A stretch of DNA of 64,000 nt from Cohnella nanjingensis (GCF_014212125.1 NZ_JACJVP010000001.1:356548-420547), one strand, 5' to 3'. Shown: positions 1 to 8,788, numbered from the stretch's first letter. A program made the numbers and translations. The notes: generated by a model not told the origin, from the letters alone.

Positions 1-94
1 ACAAGCCGATCGTCCTGAATATATCCAAATGTACTTTTTCAAAAAATGACATTAAAAAATGGCCTCCAACTGCAAGGCCATTTTATAGAAGAAG

Positions 95-559
95 TTACTG
101 TTTGTTGGAAATTACTCTATCAAGAAACTTATCTGCATCGCTATTAAATTTCCAGGAAACTCCAAACTTATCAACTAGCATTCCAAAGCAAGAAGACCAA
201 GGCGTATTTGATAACGGCATCATCACATTGCCACCGTCAGACAAATTATTAAAGTATTCTCCCAGTGTTTGTTTATCATCAATGACTAGACTAATTAGTA
301 CATTATTTCCTTTCACCAACTCGCCTGTTACCATCTTCATTGAAGGCAAAATATCCGACATCATTATTTTCCCACCTGCGAATTCTATTGAAGACTCCAT
401 GATCATATTTAACTCATTTTCTGGCAATGGATAGTTTGGATCTTGTGGCAAATCCTTAAATTTAACTTTTTTCACTTCTTTTGCATTTAAAGCCTCCGAA
501 TAAAATTCAATCACTTGTTCTGCAATTCCATCAAAGTTTAAATATGCAATAGCCGACAT
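95..559 (-). CDS. VOC family protein (PhnB/YjdN-like glyoxalase fold)
   Basis: A 154-aa protein of the vicinal-oxygen-chelate superfamily, PhnB/YjdN branch (formerly annotated as 3-demethylubiquinone-9 3-methyltransferase). The N-terminus (AYLNFDGIAEQVIEFYSEAL) and the C-terminal motif SWKFN are typical of this branch, where members act as homodimeric small-molecule binding or resistance proteins. The start is supported by AAGGAGG upstream on the minus strand. It is transcribed divergently from a WYL regulator, with a perfect 15-bp inverted repeat between them, so that regulator probably controls it. The substrate is unknown. The gene is AT-rich compared with most of the window. Confidence 0.85.
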   Translation of the reverse strand: MSAIAYLNFDGIAEQVIEFYSEALNAKEVKKVKFKDLPQDPNYPLPENELNMIMESSIEFAGGKIMMSDILPSMKMVTGELVKGNNVLISLVIDDKQTLGEYFNNLSDGGNVMMPLSNTPWSSCFGMLVDKFGVSWKFNSDADKFLDRVISNKQ

Positions 560-598
560 AAAGTAATACCTCCTTCTTGTGATAAATGTAGTATAATC

Positions 599-632
599 TA
601 TAAAAGGTGACAGCTATCTGTCACCTTTTATA
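599..632. promoter_or_regulatory. Perfect 15-bp inverted repeat, likely operator of the WYL regulator
   Basis: TATAAAAGGTGACAG, a 4-nt centre, then its exact reverse complement. It sits in the 100-bp divergent intergenic region between the VOC gene and the WYL-domain regulator, next to a TATAAT/TATACT-like segment at 590-598. A dimeric HTH regulator binding here could control both genes. Confidence 0.7.
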
Positions 633-659
633 GGTGAAGTAGAAAAAAGAGGAGAAAAT

Positions 660-1571
660 ATGGAAAAGGTTGAGAGATTAATATCTATAATAATGATATT
701 GCTGAAAAAAGATGTCGTTTCAACAAAAGAATTCACGCAATTATTTAACGTTTCCAAAAGAACAATTCTTCGTGATATGGAAACACTGAGTTTATCAAAC
801 ATCCCAATCTATTCGATCAGCGGAGTTAATGGTGGCTACGGTATTATGGATGAATACAAGTTTGATAAACGTCTTTTAAGTAGCTCCGACTTAGAGAATA
901 TATTAACTGCGTTGAGCGGTTTGGAACAAATTCTAATTAGCGAAGAAGTTGAAGTGACTATAAAAAAAATAGAAGCAATGGTTAGCCCATTGTCTCTGAA
1001 AGGTTCAATTCAACTGTCATTTTATGATTGGGAGGGTCGGTCTGAGATTCTTCAAACTTTAAAGACATGTCAAGAATCAATATTAAAGAGAAGGTTAGTT
1101 TCATTTGATTATATTGATAAAGATGGCATTAAAACAAATAGAATTGTCGAGCCCTATCAGCTTCATTTTAGCGAAGCGAGTTGGTATTTGAAAGGATTCT
1201 GTTTACATCGAATGAGATATCGAACATTTAAATTATCTAGGATCGATAATCTTAATATGGATCAAAAAACATATAACCCTAGAGATTATTTATTAGAACA
1301 AGAACGTGAAGCAAGTTATCAACCGCAACTAGTTACTATTAAGGCGTTGATTTCACCTAGCATAAAAGATCAATTCATTGAAAGGTACGGTCGAAAGAGT
1401 ATTGAAAACTATAGTTCTGAATTTTTCTTAGCCACAATCTATGTTCCTCAGAACAGTACGGGATTTCAATTTTTAGCAAGTTTCGGTACAAATCTAGAAA
1501 TTGTAGAGCCCAAAACATATGTTGAGGACTTTCGAATGTATTTAAATAAAATGGTGGAGAAATATTCCTAA
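660..1571 (+). CDS. YafY-type HTH/WYL-domain transcriptional regulator
   Basis: A 303-aa regulator. Residues about 1-60 form a DeoR/HTH_11-type winged helix (KEFTQLFNVSKRTILRDMET), and the middle and C-terminal parts form a WYL ligand-sensing domain (RLVSFDYIDKDGIKTNRIVE, then WYLKGFC). Such proteins usually regulate a neighbouring gene in response to a small ligand. The start follows AGAGGAG with good spacing. It is divergent from the VOC gene at 95-559, and the intergenic palindrome is its probable binding site. The ligand is unknown. Confidence 0.88.
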   Translation: MEKVERLISIIMILLKKDVVSTKEFTQLFNVSKRTILRDMETLSLSNIPIYSISGVNGGYGIMDEYKFDKRLLSSSDLENILTALSGLEQILISEEVEVTIKKIEAMVSPLSLKGSIQLSFYDWEGRSEILQTLKTCQESILKRRLVSFDYIDKDGIKTNRIVEPYQLHFSEASWYLKGFCLHRMRYRTFKLSRIDNLNMDQKTYNPRDYLLEQEREASYQPQLVTIKALISPSIKDQFIERYGRKSIENYSSEFFLATIYVPQNSTGFQFLASFGTNLEIVEPKTYVEDFRMYLNKMVEKYS

Positions 1572-1616
1572 AATGAACCGCTACCTTTTCACGTTATGCA
1601 CCTTTTCGGAATCATG

Positions 1617-1640
1617 AAAACCCGCGATGAACGCGGGTTG
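1617..1640 (+). terminator. Hairpin after the WYL regulator
   Basis: AACCCGCG-atga-CGCGGGTT stem-loop about 50 bp downstream of the regulator stop. The run of T is poor, so termination strength is uncertain. Confidence 0.5.
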
Positions 1641-1690
1641 GATTCGGTACATTCTTTTGTCGTCCGACATTTTCATACGTCGTATTACGC

Positions 1691-1780
1691 CTAGCGCCGT
1701 TTCTCCGTCAGCTGCAGGCGATAGCTCAGGCCCTCCATCGTGACCGCAATCGAGCCGTTCCTACCCGCGCGTTTATTCTG
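1691..1780 (-). pseudogene. Possible C-terminal gene fragment
   Basis: Just after the DUF1349 gene, a second minus-strand frame runs to a TAG and encodes about 30 residues ending SYRLQLTEKRR. It has no start or ribosome site of its own and overlaps the end of the DUF1349 gene. It may be the tail of a deleted gene, but chance cannot be excluded. No family was recognised. Confidence 0.25.
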
Positions 1781-2387
1781 CTGGAGGATCGAGATGCAGG
1801 TCTTGGTCCGGCGCGGTCAAGTCCCAGCGGGTAAAGATCACCTCAAAGCCCTCCCGGGTGGGCGAGCAAGCATAAGGACCGGCTTGATTGCCCGATGGGT
1901 ACGGAAACCGCGCGACCCGAATCGTCCGCCACGGATGGCGCTCGCTCCGGGCTCGAATAATGACGGCATCCTTCATGATCGAAGCGCGCAGGGTGACTTC
2001 CTCGCCCGCCCACTCCGGCACGGCCGCAAGCGACCAGTCGGAATAACCGTCCGTCACGACCGCGGCAAGCTGAGGAATGCCGTCGTTGATTTCGATGCCG
2101 GTTTTAATCCATTGCTCCGGACCGTGATACAACAGCAAGCCTGCCTGATCGTACAGCTCTGTAAAGGATCCGAGGCGGAAAGACACTTCGACAGCCGTGT
2201 CGCGGTCCCACTGCGCCAGCAACGCCGGTCCGTCTTCGAATTCAAAACCGTATAACGTCTTTTTCCAGAAGTCTCTGCCTTTCTCGGGCACCACCTTCAG
2301 CGCATCGCCTTCCACCCGGGAAGACTGGGGTGGGTTGAGCCATATGCCTGCGTTCCAGTCCATTCGCTTTCTGCCCTGCCGTGTCAT
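1773..2387 (-). CDS. DUF1349 domain protein (concanavalin-like fold)
   Basis: A 204-aa DUF1349 protein, the family often labelled regulation of enolase protein 1 and predicted to have a concanavalin A-like beta-sandwich. Motifs include the N-terminal WNAGIWLNPP segment, the central EIND...LAAVVTDGYSDWS stretch, and GPYACSPTREGFEVIF near the end. These proteins may bind or process carbohydrate, but no enzymatic role is established. The start follows GAAGGAGG. A fragment of another gene ends 18 bp upstream, as if this gene had been the downstream member of an operon whose first gene was deleted. Confidence 0.82.
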   Translation of the reverse strand: MTRQGRKRMDWNAGIWLNPPQSSRVEGDALKVVPEKGRDFWKKTLYGFEFEDGPALLAQWDRDTAVEVSFRLGSFTELYDQAGLLLYHGPEQWIKTGIEINDGIPQLAAVVTDGYSDWSLAAVPEWAGEEVTLRASIMKDAVIIRARSERHPWRTIRVARFPYPSGNQAGPYACSPTREGFEVIFTRWDLTAPDQDLHLDPPAE

Positions 2388-2405
2388 CGAGACGACCTCC
2401 TTCGC

Positions 2406-2531
2406 TTAGACGGACATCTTCTGCAATTGCGCTTCGAGCCGGTCCAGATTTTGCTCGTTGGCCGGAGTCGCGAATTTCCGGACGGCGTTGAACACGGCGG
2501 CCGATTCGAAGCGCTGTCGCCAAGTCAGCAG
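2406..2531 (-). pseudogene. C-terminal remnant of an unidentified gene
   Basis: An open stretch of about 41 codons (TWRQRFESAAVFNAVRKFAT, later ending LEAQLQKMSV) closes with TAA immediately before the ribosome site of the DUF1349 gene. A stop codon precedes it in frame and there is no start. The spacing suggests the tail of a former upstream operon gene. I do not recognise the family. Confidence 0.4.
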
Positions 2532-2635
2532 CCCTTAAAGCTTTTGCTGCCGATACCTCTACTATAAAACATGACGCCACGTCTTGTACAAGCGTTAATA
2601 TGAAGTTGCCATGTGGACGCCTCCCATTCGAACAT

Positions 2636-2667
2636 GAAAAAGAGCCCTGCACAAAGGGCTCTTCTAA
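2636..2667 (-). terminator. Intrinsic terminator of the UvrA-like gene
   Basis: AAGAGCCC-tgcacaaa-GGGCTCTT hairpin followed on the minus strand by a T run, about 40 bp past the stop of the UvrA-like gene. Confidence 0.8.
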
Positions 2668-2703
2668 AAAAACAGCGTGCGCAACGCGGAATTATCTTTC
2701 TTC

Positions 2704-4959
2704 TTACCTCAAATATTTCCCCGTAATCGATTGCTCGGCATGAATAATCTGCGCCGGCGTGCCTTCGAACACGACCTGGCCGCCCTTGCTGCCGCCATCC
2801 GGCCCCATATCGACGATCCAATCCGCTTGGCTGATCACTTCGAGGTTGTGCTCGATGACGATCACCGTATTGCCGGCGTCTACGAGGCGGTTCATGATCG
2901 CAAGAAGGTGGCCGATATCCGACATATGCAGCCCGGTCGTCGGTTCGTCCATCACGTAGATGCTGCCGTTCTTGTGCAGTTCGCTAGCCAGTTTGATGCG
3001 CTGGCATTCCCCGCCCGAGAGCGTGCTGAGCGGCTGGCCGAGCGTAATATAGTTCAATCCAACGTCGCTCATCGCCTGGAGCTTGCGCACGACTTCTTTG
3101 AGCTCGAAAAATTCCAATGCCTGCTCCACCGTCATCTCCAGCACCTCGGCAATGGACTTGCCGTTGAGCTTGTACGCGAGCACCTCTTCCTTGAACCGTT
3201 TGCCTCCGCAGACTTCGCAGGGCAGCTTCACGCTGTCGAGGTACGCAAGATCCGTATACACGACGCCCAGTCCTTGGCAGTTCTCGCAAGCTCCTTTGGA
3301 GTTGAAGCTGAACAAGCCTTGGTTCACCTTGTTCGCTGTAGCAAAAGCCTTGCGCACATCGTCCATGATGCCCGTATAGGTCGCGGGATTCGAGCGCGTT
3401 GATACGCCTACCGCCGATTGGTCGATGACGATCGCATCCGGATGCTGGCGGAGGAAAACTTCGTTGATCAGCGTACTCTTGCCCGAGCCGGCGACTCCGG
3501 TAACGGCCGTAAGCACGCCGGTCGGAAGATCTACGCTCACGTTCCGCAAGTTGTGCAGCGTGGCATCCCGTATGGGCAGCTTGCCGGATGGCTGCCTGCA
3601 ATCGTGCTTCAATTCGAGCGGCCGCTTCATGTGGGTGCCGGTCAGCGTATCGGCCGCAAGCAGACCTTGGAAGCTTCCTTCGAACACGATGTTACCGCCG
3701 CGGCTGCCGGCGTAAGGACCGACATCGACGATATGGTCCGCTACCTTGATCACATCGGGATCATGCTCGACGACAATGACGGTGTTGCCTTTGTCGCGTA
3801 GCTTCTGCAGCAATTCGTTTAACCGGTGCACATCTCGGGGATGCAAGCCGACGCTAGGCTCGTCGAAGATATACGTGACATCCACCAGACTGCCGCTTAG
3901 GTGCTTGACCATCTTGACGCGCTGCGACTCGCCGCCGGACAACGTATCCGTTTCGCGATCCAGCGTCAAATAATCGAGTCCAATGTCCACTAGATGCTGC
4001 AACCGTTCCGTCAGCGCCCTGACGATCGGATCGGCGATCGGGTCGTCGATCTCCCGAATGACCCGGATCAGTTGTCCGACCTCCATGGAGGACAGCTCAG
4101 CAATGTTGCGCCCCTGGATTTTGCAATGGAGCGCAGCTTGGCTGAGTCTCGCGCCGCGGCAGCTGGAGCAGGGGCCCTCGGTGATGTATGGCGCAACGGT
4201 TTGCTGCGTGCGCTCGGACATCGTTTTCAAATCCCGCTTGATATATTTATTGGTGAACTTTTCGATGAAGCCTTCCACCGTAATGTTCACGGTTTTCCCG
4301 CCGAACTGCGTCCCCACTTTCTTCGCTTTTCCGTACAGCAGCTGTTCCAGTTCTTCCTCCGAATAATCGCTCAGCTTCTTGTCGGGATCGAAAGGCCCCG
4401 ACTGCACGATCATCGTCCAATCGAAGCCGTCCACGCCGTAGCCCGGCAGCAGGATGGCTCCATCGTTCAACGACTTCGACAAGTCCACCGCCTTGCTCAT
4501 GTCGACGCCCAGGCTGCGCCCGATCCCGTTGCACTCGGGGCACATGCCTTGGGGATCGTTAAACGAGAACATGTGGGCTTGTCCGATATGGGGCTGACCC
4601 ACTCGGGAGAAGAGCAGACGGAGGATGGGAGAAATATCGGTAATCGTGCCCATCGTGGAGTGCGAACCGCCGCCCAGTCGCTTCTGATCCACGATAACAG
4701 CCATGCTCAGGTTCTCGATCGCGTCTGCGTCCGGTTGCGGAAACCGCGGCAGAAAGTTACGGACGAACATACTGAAGTTTTCGTTCAGCAGACGCTGGGA
4801 TTCGGAGGCGATGGTATCGAAAACGATCGATGACTTGCCGGATCCGGATACCCCGGTGAAGATCGTGATCTTCCGCTTGGGAATGCGCAAGGATACGTTC
4901 TTGAGATTGTTTTCCCTCGCACCCGAGATTACGATATACTCCTGATTCGATGCGCTCAT
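2704..4959 (-). CDS. Short UvrA-like ABC ATPase (class II UvrA / drug-resistance type)
   Basis: A 751-aa protein with two ABC ATPase modules of the UvrA family. The first Walker A is GVSGSGKSS (about 36-44) and the second is GVAGSGKST; signature motifs are LSGGESQRVKM and LSGGECQRIKL; CxxC zinc modules are CPEC, CSSC, CENC and CEVC. Canonical UvrA has about 940 residues, so this is the shorter paralogue type that lacks the UvrB-interaction region; members are linked to DNA damage or DNA-binding drug tolerance rather than core excision repair. The open frame extends 45 codons further upstream, but the ATG at 4959 has a GGAAGGGTG ribosome site and begins where the family begins. Monocistronic. 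Confidence 0.88.
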   Translation of the reverse strand: MSASNQEYIVISGARENNLKNVSLRIPKRKITIFTGVSGSGKSSIVFDTIASESQRLLNENFSMFVRNFLPRFPQPDADAIENLSMAVIVDQKRLGGGSHSTMGTITDISPILRLLFSRVGQPHIGQAHMFSFNDPQGMCPECNGIGRSLGVDMSKAVDLSKSLNDGAILLPGYGVDGFDWTMIVQSGPFDPDKKLSDYSEEELEQLLYGKAKKVGTQFGGKTVNITVEGFIEKFTNKYIKRDLKTMSERTQQTVAPYITEGPCSSCRGARLSQAALHCKIQGRNIAELSSMEVGQLIRVIREIDDPIADPIVRALTERLQHLVDIGLDYLTLDRETDTLSGGESQRVKMVKHLSGSLVDVTYIFDEPSVGLHPRDVHRLNELLQKLRDKGNTVIVVEHDPDVIKVADHIVDVGPYAGSRGGNIVFEGSFQGLLAADTLTGTHMKRPLELKHDCRQPSGKLPIRDATLHNLRNVSVDLPTGVLTAVTGVAGSGKSTLINEVFLRQHPDAIVIDQSAVGVSTRSNPATYTGIMDDVRKAFATANKVNQGLFSFNSKGACENCQGLGVVYTDLAYLDSVKLPCEVCGGKRFKEEVLAYKLNGKSIAEVLEMTVEQALEFFELKEVVRKLQAMSDVGLNYITLGQPLSTLSGGECQRIKLASELHKNGSIYVMDEPTTGLHMSDIGHLLAIMNRLVDAGNTVIVIEHNLEVISQADWIVDMGPDGGSKGGQVVFEGTPAQIIHAEQSITGKYLR

Positions 4960-5072
4960 GCTTAACACCCTTCCGATCGTGTAAATTCTACTCCTATTTG
5001 CATTGTACCATTCATCGTGCAGCTCGACTTGCGCTGTTATTGTTCTAACCGGGAAGGAGTGCGATAGCAGAT

Positions 5073-5107
5073 ATAAACCGGCTGCAAACGACATGCAGCC
5101 GGTTTAT
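5073..5107 (-). terminator. Intrinsic terminator of the ArsR-SRPBCC operon
   Basis: Perfect 14-bp arms ATAAACCGGCTGCA / TGCAGCCGGTTTAT with a 7-nt loop, located 40-70 bp downstream of the SRPBCC stop codon. Confidence 0.8.
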
Positions 5108-5146
5108 GCGGATTCGGGACAAACAGAATTCAACTAACTTATGAGG

Positions 5147-5566
5147 TTATTGTTCCAACGCCTTTTCAAGCTCGCCGCACCATTTGGTCCAGCCATACTT
5201 AGCTCCTCCGAGCGCTTGTTCATTGGAGATACCGGTTTGTTCGAGATGAAGGTTCACCTTTCCGTCCCCTAAATCTTGCAGCGTCCAGGTGACCGTGTGC
5301 TGCTCTCCGCTAGCCCAAGTATAGGACAACCGGTTTGGTTCCTCCACGATAAGCACTTCGCCGTCAATAATTCCATTCCACCATTCGGTCGGCTGCGCGC
5401 GAAACTGAAAACGGTGTCCTACGACGGCCTTGAAATCATTTTCCAGCGCTTGACCGGAGTGGATGTCGACCACCCACTTGGCAAGCTTGCTTGAATCGGT
5501 TAAGGCGGACCAAAGCTTCTCGATCGATGTCGCGTACTGAAAATCCAGAGATAAGGTTAAACTCAA
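5147..5566 (-). CDS. SRPBCC (AHSA1-like) family protein
   Basis: A 139-aa START/Bet v1-fold protein of the AHSA1 branch: IEKLWSALTDSSKLAKW near the N-terminus, PNRLSYTW in the middle, and GWTKWCGELEKALE at the C-terminus. These proteins bind hydrophobic small molecules and are commonly encoded beside an ArsR-type repressor. The best start is the TTG at 5566, after GAGGAGGAAGAAG; it overlaps the ArsR stop codon (TTGA), implying translational coupling. A longer frame exists but would overlap the regulator by about 80 bp. Confidence 0.82.
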   Translation of the reverse strand: MSLTLSLDFQYATSIEKLWSALTDSSKLAKWVVDIHSGQALENDFKAVVGHRFQFRAQPTEWWNGIIDGEVLIVEEPNRLSYTWASGEQHTVTWTLQDLGDGKVNLHLEQTGISNEQALGGAKYGWTKWCGELEKALEQ

Positions 5567-5892
5567 TCTTCTTCCTCCTCTAATAGTTGGCTTAAGCGCA
5601 ACATATTCATACTCCAGAACTTGCTGTAGAAAGCCACCCAATCTTGAATTTCTCTAAGCGGAGAGGCGTTTAGCCTAAATCGCGTTTCTCTGCCGACTTT
5701 TCGGTCAACGACCAGTCCGGCCTCTTTGAGAATCGTCAAATGCTTGGATACCGCCGTGCGGCCCATTTGAAACTGTGCCGTCAATTCATGAAGCGGTATC
5801 TCCTCTGCCTCTGCCAACAGACGAATCAGTCGACGCCTAGTTGGATCTGCAATCGCGTCAAATACATCCCGCAACTGGTTGTTCTCGCTCAC
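5563..5892 (-). CDS. ArsR/SmtB-type winged-helix repressor (SdpR-like)
   Basis: A 109-aa ArsR-family regulator with the conserved IADPTRRRLIRLLAEAE start of the winged helix, recognition helix region MGRTAVSKHLTILKEAGLV and wing RKVGRETRFRL. It has no Cys-based metal site, consistent with the SdpR/YdfF group that pairs with SRPBCC proteins. The GTG start follows GGAGAGGG. It is first in a two-gene operon with the SRPBCC gene and very likely autoregulates, since a palindrome lies in its own promoter spacer. Confidence 0.86.
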   Translation of the reverse strand: MSENNQLRDVFDAIADPTRRRLIRLLAEAEEIPLHELTAQFQMGRTAVSKHLTILKEAGLVVDRKVGRETRFRLNASPLREIQDWVAFYSKFWSMNMLRLSQLLEEEED

Positions 5893-5942
5893 AACACCCT
5901 CTCCAATATATGATTTACTGTAGTAAAATCTAACTTCTAATT

Positions 5943-5995
5943 GGACACCATTCAGTGACTCTTTTATTATAAGACACCGTTTGGTGTCGTGTCAA
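5943..5995 (-). promoter_or_regulatory. Sigma-A promoter with palindromic operator in the spacer (arsR-SRPBCC)
   Basis: On the minus strand TTGACA (5995-5990) and TATAAT (5971-5966) are separated by 18 bp. That spacer contains the palindrome GACACC-GTTT-GGTGTC (5973-5988), and a degenerate second copy GACACCATTCAGTGA lies at 5944-5958 just past the -10. Both positions suit repression by the downstream ArsR protein. Confidence 0.75.
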
Positions 5996-6083
5996 TATCG
6001 CCGGCAAGGGATCCGATTTGCTCATCTTAATAATCAAGTAGGCGTCCATTATCATTCCATTGACCATACGAACCGAGCAAGCT

Positions 6084-7274
6084 CTATCGACTAAATTCGA
6101 AAATCTCATCGACGGCTTGCTGATACCCGCCTGATTTTCGAAAAGATTCCCTAATATTTGAAACAGCTTTCTTGAAAGATGAGGAGCTTAATACATGATC
6201 TATGGTTTCGCGCAGTTGATCTGCCGTCAAACTTTGCATTTGTAATTCAATGCCTGCCCCGAGATCGGCGACTTGCCCCGCAATGATCGGCTGATCCGCG
6301 CTTTGTGGGATTACAATTAGCGGAACCCCATAATAGAGGCCTTCTTGGGTGCTGTTCATCCCACCATGCGTAATAAATAATTTCGCGTATTGCAGGATAT
6401 CCGTTTGCGGAACATAATTTTTTACGATGAAGTTTTTGGGGATTTCCCCTAAATCCGAAATTCGGGTCCTATTTCCAATTGACATGACGATCGTATGATC
6501 GGTGTTCCCTAATGCCTCAAAACAAAGTTTATAGAAATCAACGGCTTGGTTAAAGACGGTACCCAGTGAAATGTAAATGGGTTTTTTCCCCTTGATCGCA
6601 GTAAAGTCGAAGTCTTCCGGAGTGAATCGCGAAGAGATGGATGGACCTACAAATTTATAGGTATGGTCGAATGCTTCTCCATCAGGTTGAAACGCCTTTG
6701 TTGTATAAACGATTGTAAGCGGTGCAGGATTACAAAACGCTTCGTAAGGAGTATGGATCTCCACATCATATTTTTCCTTCACCATTACCGTCAGGTTTTG
6801 AAATTTATCGTATATTGGTTTAACTATTGCTGAAGGAACTTTTGAATAGAATTGTTCCAACATGTTATCGAATGATTCTTCTGTCTGCGCAAATGATGTA
6901 CAAGAGTTGATGGCAGGAAGCTTAAGAATTTGAGCAAGTAAACGTCCGCAACCGAACATGGAATCATGGATGATGTAATCAAAATGCTCATCTTTGATCT
7001 GTTCAAGAACGCTTGGTATGACGATATCTGAAGTAAGTAAAAGACCGTTGATCCTTTCGAGCACATAATCTCTTCCGCCTGAGATAAAGGCTTTAATAAA
7101 TTTTTGATCGTCAAATGTTCGTACCGAAGCTCCCGTCTTCTCCAAACGTTCCCGAAAAGCTTCTATAGAGAAGTACACGACCTCTTCTCCACGCGAAATA
7201 AGCTCTTGCACAACTCCGATCGTTGGATTGATATGTCCCTCTGATCCGGCATTCATAAATAATACACGCGCCAT
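6084..7274 (-). CDS. Macrolide-type UDP-glycosyltransferase (MGT family, YjiC-like)
   Basis: A 396-aa GT1/GT-B glycosyltransferase of the MGT family, which transfers sugar from UDP-glucose to macrolides, flavonoids and similar acceptors. The N-terminus VLFMNAGSEGHINPTIGVV carries the acceptor-side His. The C-terminal donor motif is seen as FITHGGMNSTQEGLYYGVPL followed by PQSADQP. The ATG at 7274 sits 8 nt after AAGGAG; a GTG three codons upstream is too close to that site. It appears monocistronic and likely contributes to antibiotic inactivation or natural-product decoration. Confidence 0.88.
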   Translation of the reverse strand: MARVLFMNAGSEGHINPTIGVVQELISRGEEVVYFSIEAFRERLEKTGASVRTFDDQKFIKAFISGGRDYVLERINGLLLTSDIVIPSVLEQIKDEHFDYIIHDSMFGCGRLLAQILKLPAINSCTSFAQTEESFDNMLEQFYSKVPSAIVKPIYDKFQNLTVMVKEKYDVEIHTPYEAFCNPAPLTIVYTTKAFQPDGEAFDHTYKFVGPSISSRFTPEDFDFTAIKGKKPIYISLGTVFNQAVDFYKLCFEALGNTDHTIVMSIGNRTRISDLGEIPKNFIVKNYVPQTDILQYAKLFITHGGMNSTQEGLYYGVPLIVIPQSADQPIIAGQVADLGAGIELQMQSLTADQLRETIDHVLSSSSFKKAVSNIRESFRKSGGYQQAVDEIFEFSR

Positions 7275-7324
7275 TTTAACCACTCCTTAGGTACGCTTCC
7301 AAATGACGTCTGATGCACGCAGCA

Positions 7325-7750
7325 TTAAAAAGCACGATTTGCCCCGGTTCTTAACATTTTTTCTTTTTTCACGATTGTCTGTTCGTACCGTTCGATTTTA
7401 TCATCGAGGCGTGTCAACGTCTTCGTCATCTCTTCGATTTTGTCCGCAAGCCGATTGCGCTGCTCGATTAAGAGCTCTTTTCTTGTCTCGAGAGTGTCGT
7501 CCCCTTGCCGAAACAACGCAACATACTCGATCAAAGCTTCAACCGGAAGTCCTGCGCTTTGACGCATGCATTTGATAAAATCGACCCACTTGCAGTCTTC
7601 TTCCGTGTAGGACCTGATTCCGCTTTTATTGCGGTTAACGGGAGGAATAAGTCCAATGCGTTCGTAGTAGCGGAGAGTGTCCTGGGAAAGATCAAACTTT
7701 TCGCTCACTTCCGCAATGCTCATCGACATGCCGTTCACCATCTTTCCCAT
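7325..7750 (-). CDS. MerR family transcriptional regulator
   Basis: A regulator of up to 141 aa with the MerR winged helix (IAEVSEKFDLSQDTLRYYER, then IGLIPP) followed by a long coiled-coil dimerisation helix (residues about 85-135). There are no Cys metal ligands, so it belongs to the AdhR/YhdM-like group that senses reactive carbonyls or similar stress. Several in-frame ATGs (7750, 7741, 7729, 7723) lack a strong ribosome site; family alignment favours 7729 or 7723. It lies 11 bp after the aldo/keto reductase stop, so they form an operon. Its likely operators are the identical palindromes before both reductase genes. Confidence 0.86.
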   Translation of the reverse strand: MGKMVNGMSMSIAEVSEKFDLSQDTLRYYERIGLIPPVNRNKSGIRSYTEEDCKWVDFIKCMRQSAGLPVEALIEYVALFRQGDDTLETRKELLIEQRNRLADKIEEMTKTLTRLDDKIERYEQTIVKKEKMLRTGANRAF

Positions 7751-7761
7751 TTCAAATCCGG

Positions 7762-8742
7762 TTATTCAAATCCGACAATCCGATGAGGAACATACGGATC
7801 TTCCAGCGACGCCATTTCTTCCGGCGTTAACGTGATCGAAAGAGCTGCTGCTGAATCTTCGAGATGAGAGAGTTTTGTAGCTCCGATAATTGGAGCGGTG
7901 ACCGGCTCTTTCTGCAGCAGCCAGGCAATGGCAATTTGTACGCGCGGAACGCCGCGTTTTTCCGCAATCGCGGAAACCCGCTCCACAACCAAACGATCGG
8001 CATCCGCAGTAGCATCGTATTTCGACTTCTGAACTTGATCGGTTTCGGAACGATGCGTTTTTTCCGACCCATCGCGTGTCAGCCGTCCAGACGCAAGCGG
8101 GCTATAGGGAATGACACCGATCTTCTCTGCCTTACACAGCGGCAGCATCTCTCTCTCTTCTTCACGATAGATGAGGTTGTAATGATTCTGCATGGATACG
8201 AATCGGGTCCAACCGTTTTTCTCCGCTACATGAAGCGCCTTCAGGAACTGCCAAGCATACATGGCAGAAGCGCCGATATAACGCGCTTTGCCTGCCCTTA
8301 CCACATCGTGGAGCGCCTCCATCGTTTCTTCGATCGGTGTTTGATAATCCCAGCGATGGATTTGGTATAGATCCACATAATCCGTTCCCAGACGTTTAAG
8401 ACTGTTATCGATTTCCGTCATTATCGCTTTACGGGATAGGCCCGCAGCGTTCGGACCTTGACGCAACTGGAAGCGAACCTTCGTCGCGAGAACGATCTCA
8501 TCCCGATTCGCATAATCCTTCAGCGCCCGCCCGACAATTTCTTCGCTTGTGCCGCCCGAGTATATGTTTGCCGTATCAAAAAAATTGATACCGAGTTCCA
8601 AAGCTTTTTTAATAACCGGACGACTGCTCTCTTCATCAAGTACCCATTGATGATGACCCCGCTCCGCTACGCCAAAACCCATACAGCCGAGGCATAGCCG
8701 TGACACGTCCAGGCCGGTATTTCCGAGTTTCACATATTCCAT
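7762..8742 (-). CDS. Aldo/keto reductase (YajO/Tas-like)
   Basis: A 326-aa NADPH-dependent aldo/keto reductase with a TIM-barrel fold. The N-terminal MEYVKLGNTGLDVSRLCLGC, the catalytic Asp in INFFDTANIYSGG with its Tyr four residues on, Lys in VLATKVRF and His in DLYQIHRWD are present. C-terminal NADPH-binding residues lie around PIIGATKLSHLEDS. The start follows AAGGAG. It is expressed from a MerR-type promoter and followed by the MerR gene. The probable role is reduction of toxic aldehydes or ketones. Confidence 0.9.
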   Translation of the reverse strand: MEYVKLGNTGLDVSRLCLGCMGFGVAERGHHQWVLDEESSRPVIKKALELGINFFDTANIYSGGTSEEIVGRALKDYANRDEIVLATKVRFQLRQGPNAAGLSRKAIMTEIDNSLKRLGTDYVDLYQIHRWDYQTPIEETMEALHDVVRAGKARYIGASAMYAWQFLKALHVAEKNGWTRFVSMQNHYNLIYREEEREMLPLCKAEKIGVIPYSPLASGRLTRDGSEKTHRSETDQVQKSKYDATADADRLVVERVSAIAEKRGVPRVQIAIAWLLQKEPVTAPIIGATKLSHLEDSAAALSITLTPEEMASLEDPYVPHRIVGFE

Positions 8743-8788
8743 TTACCGCTACACTCCTTTGCTTTTAGAGGATCACGATACATATTAG

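Noticed and set aside
2677-4833. Long plus-strand open frames opposite the UvrA-like gene
   Set aside because: They mirror a strongly conserved gene on the other strand, have Arg/His-rich composition and no ribosome sites; shadows of codon bias.
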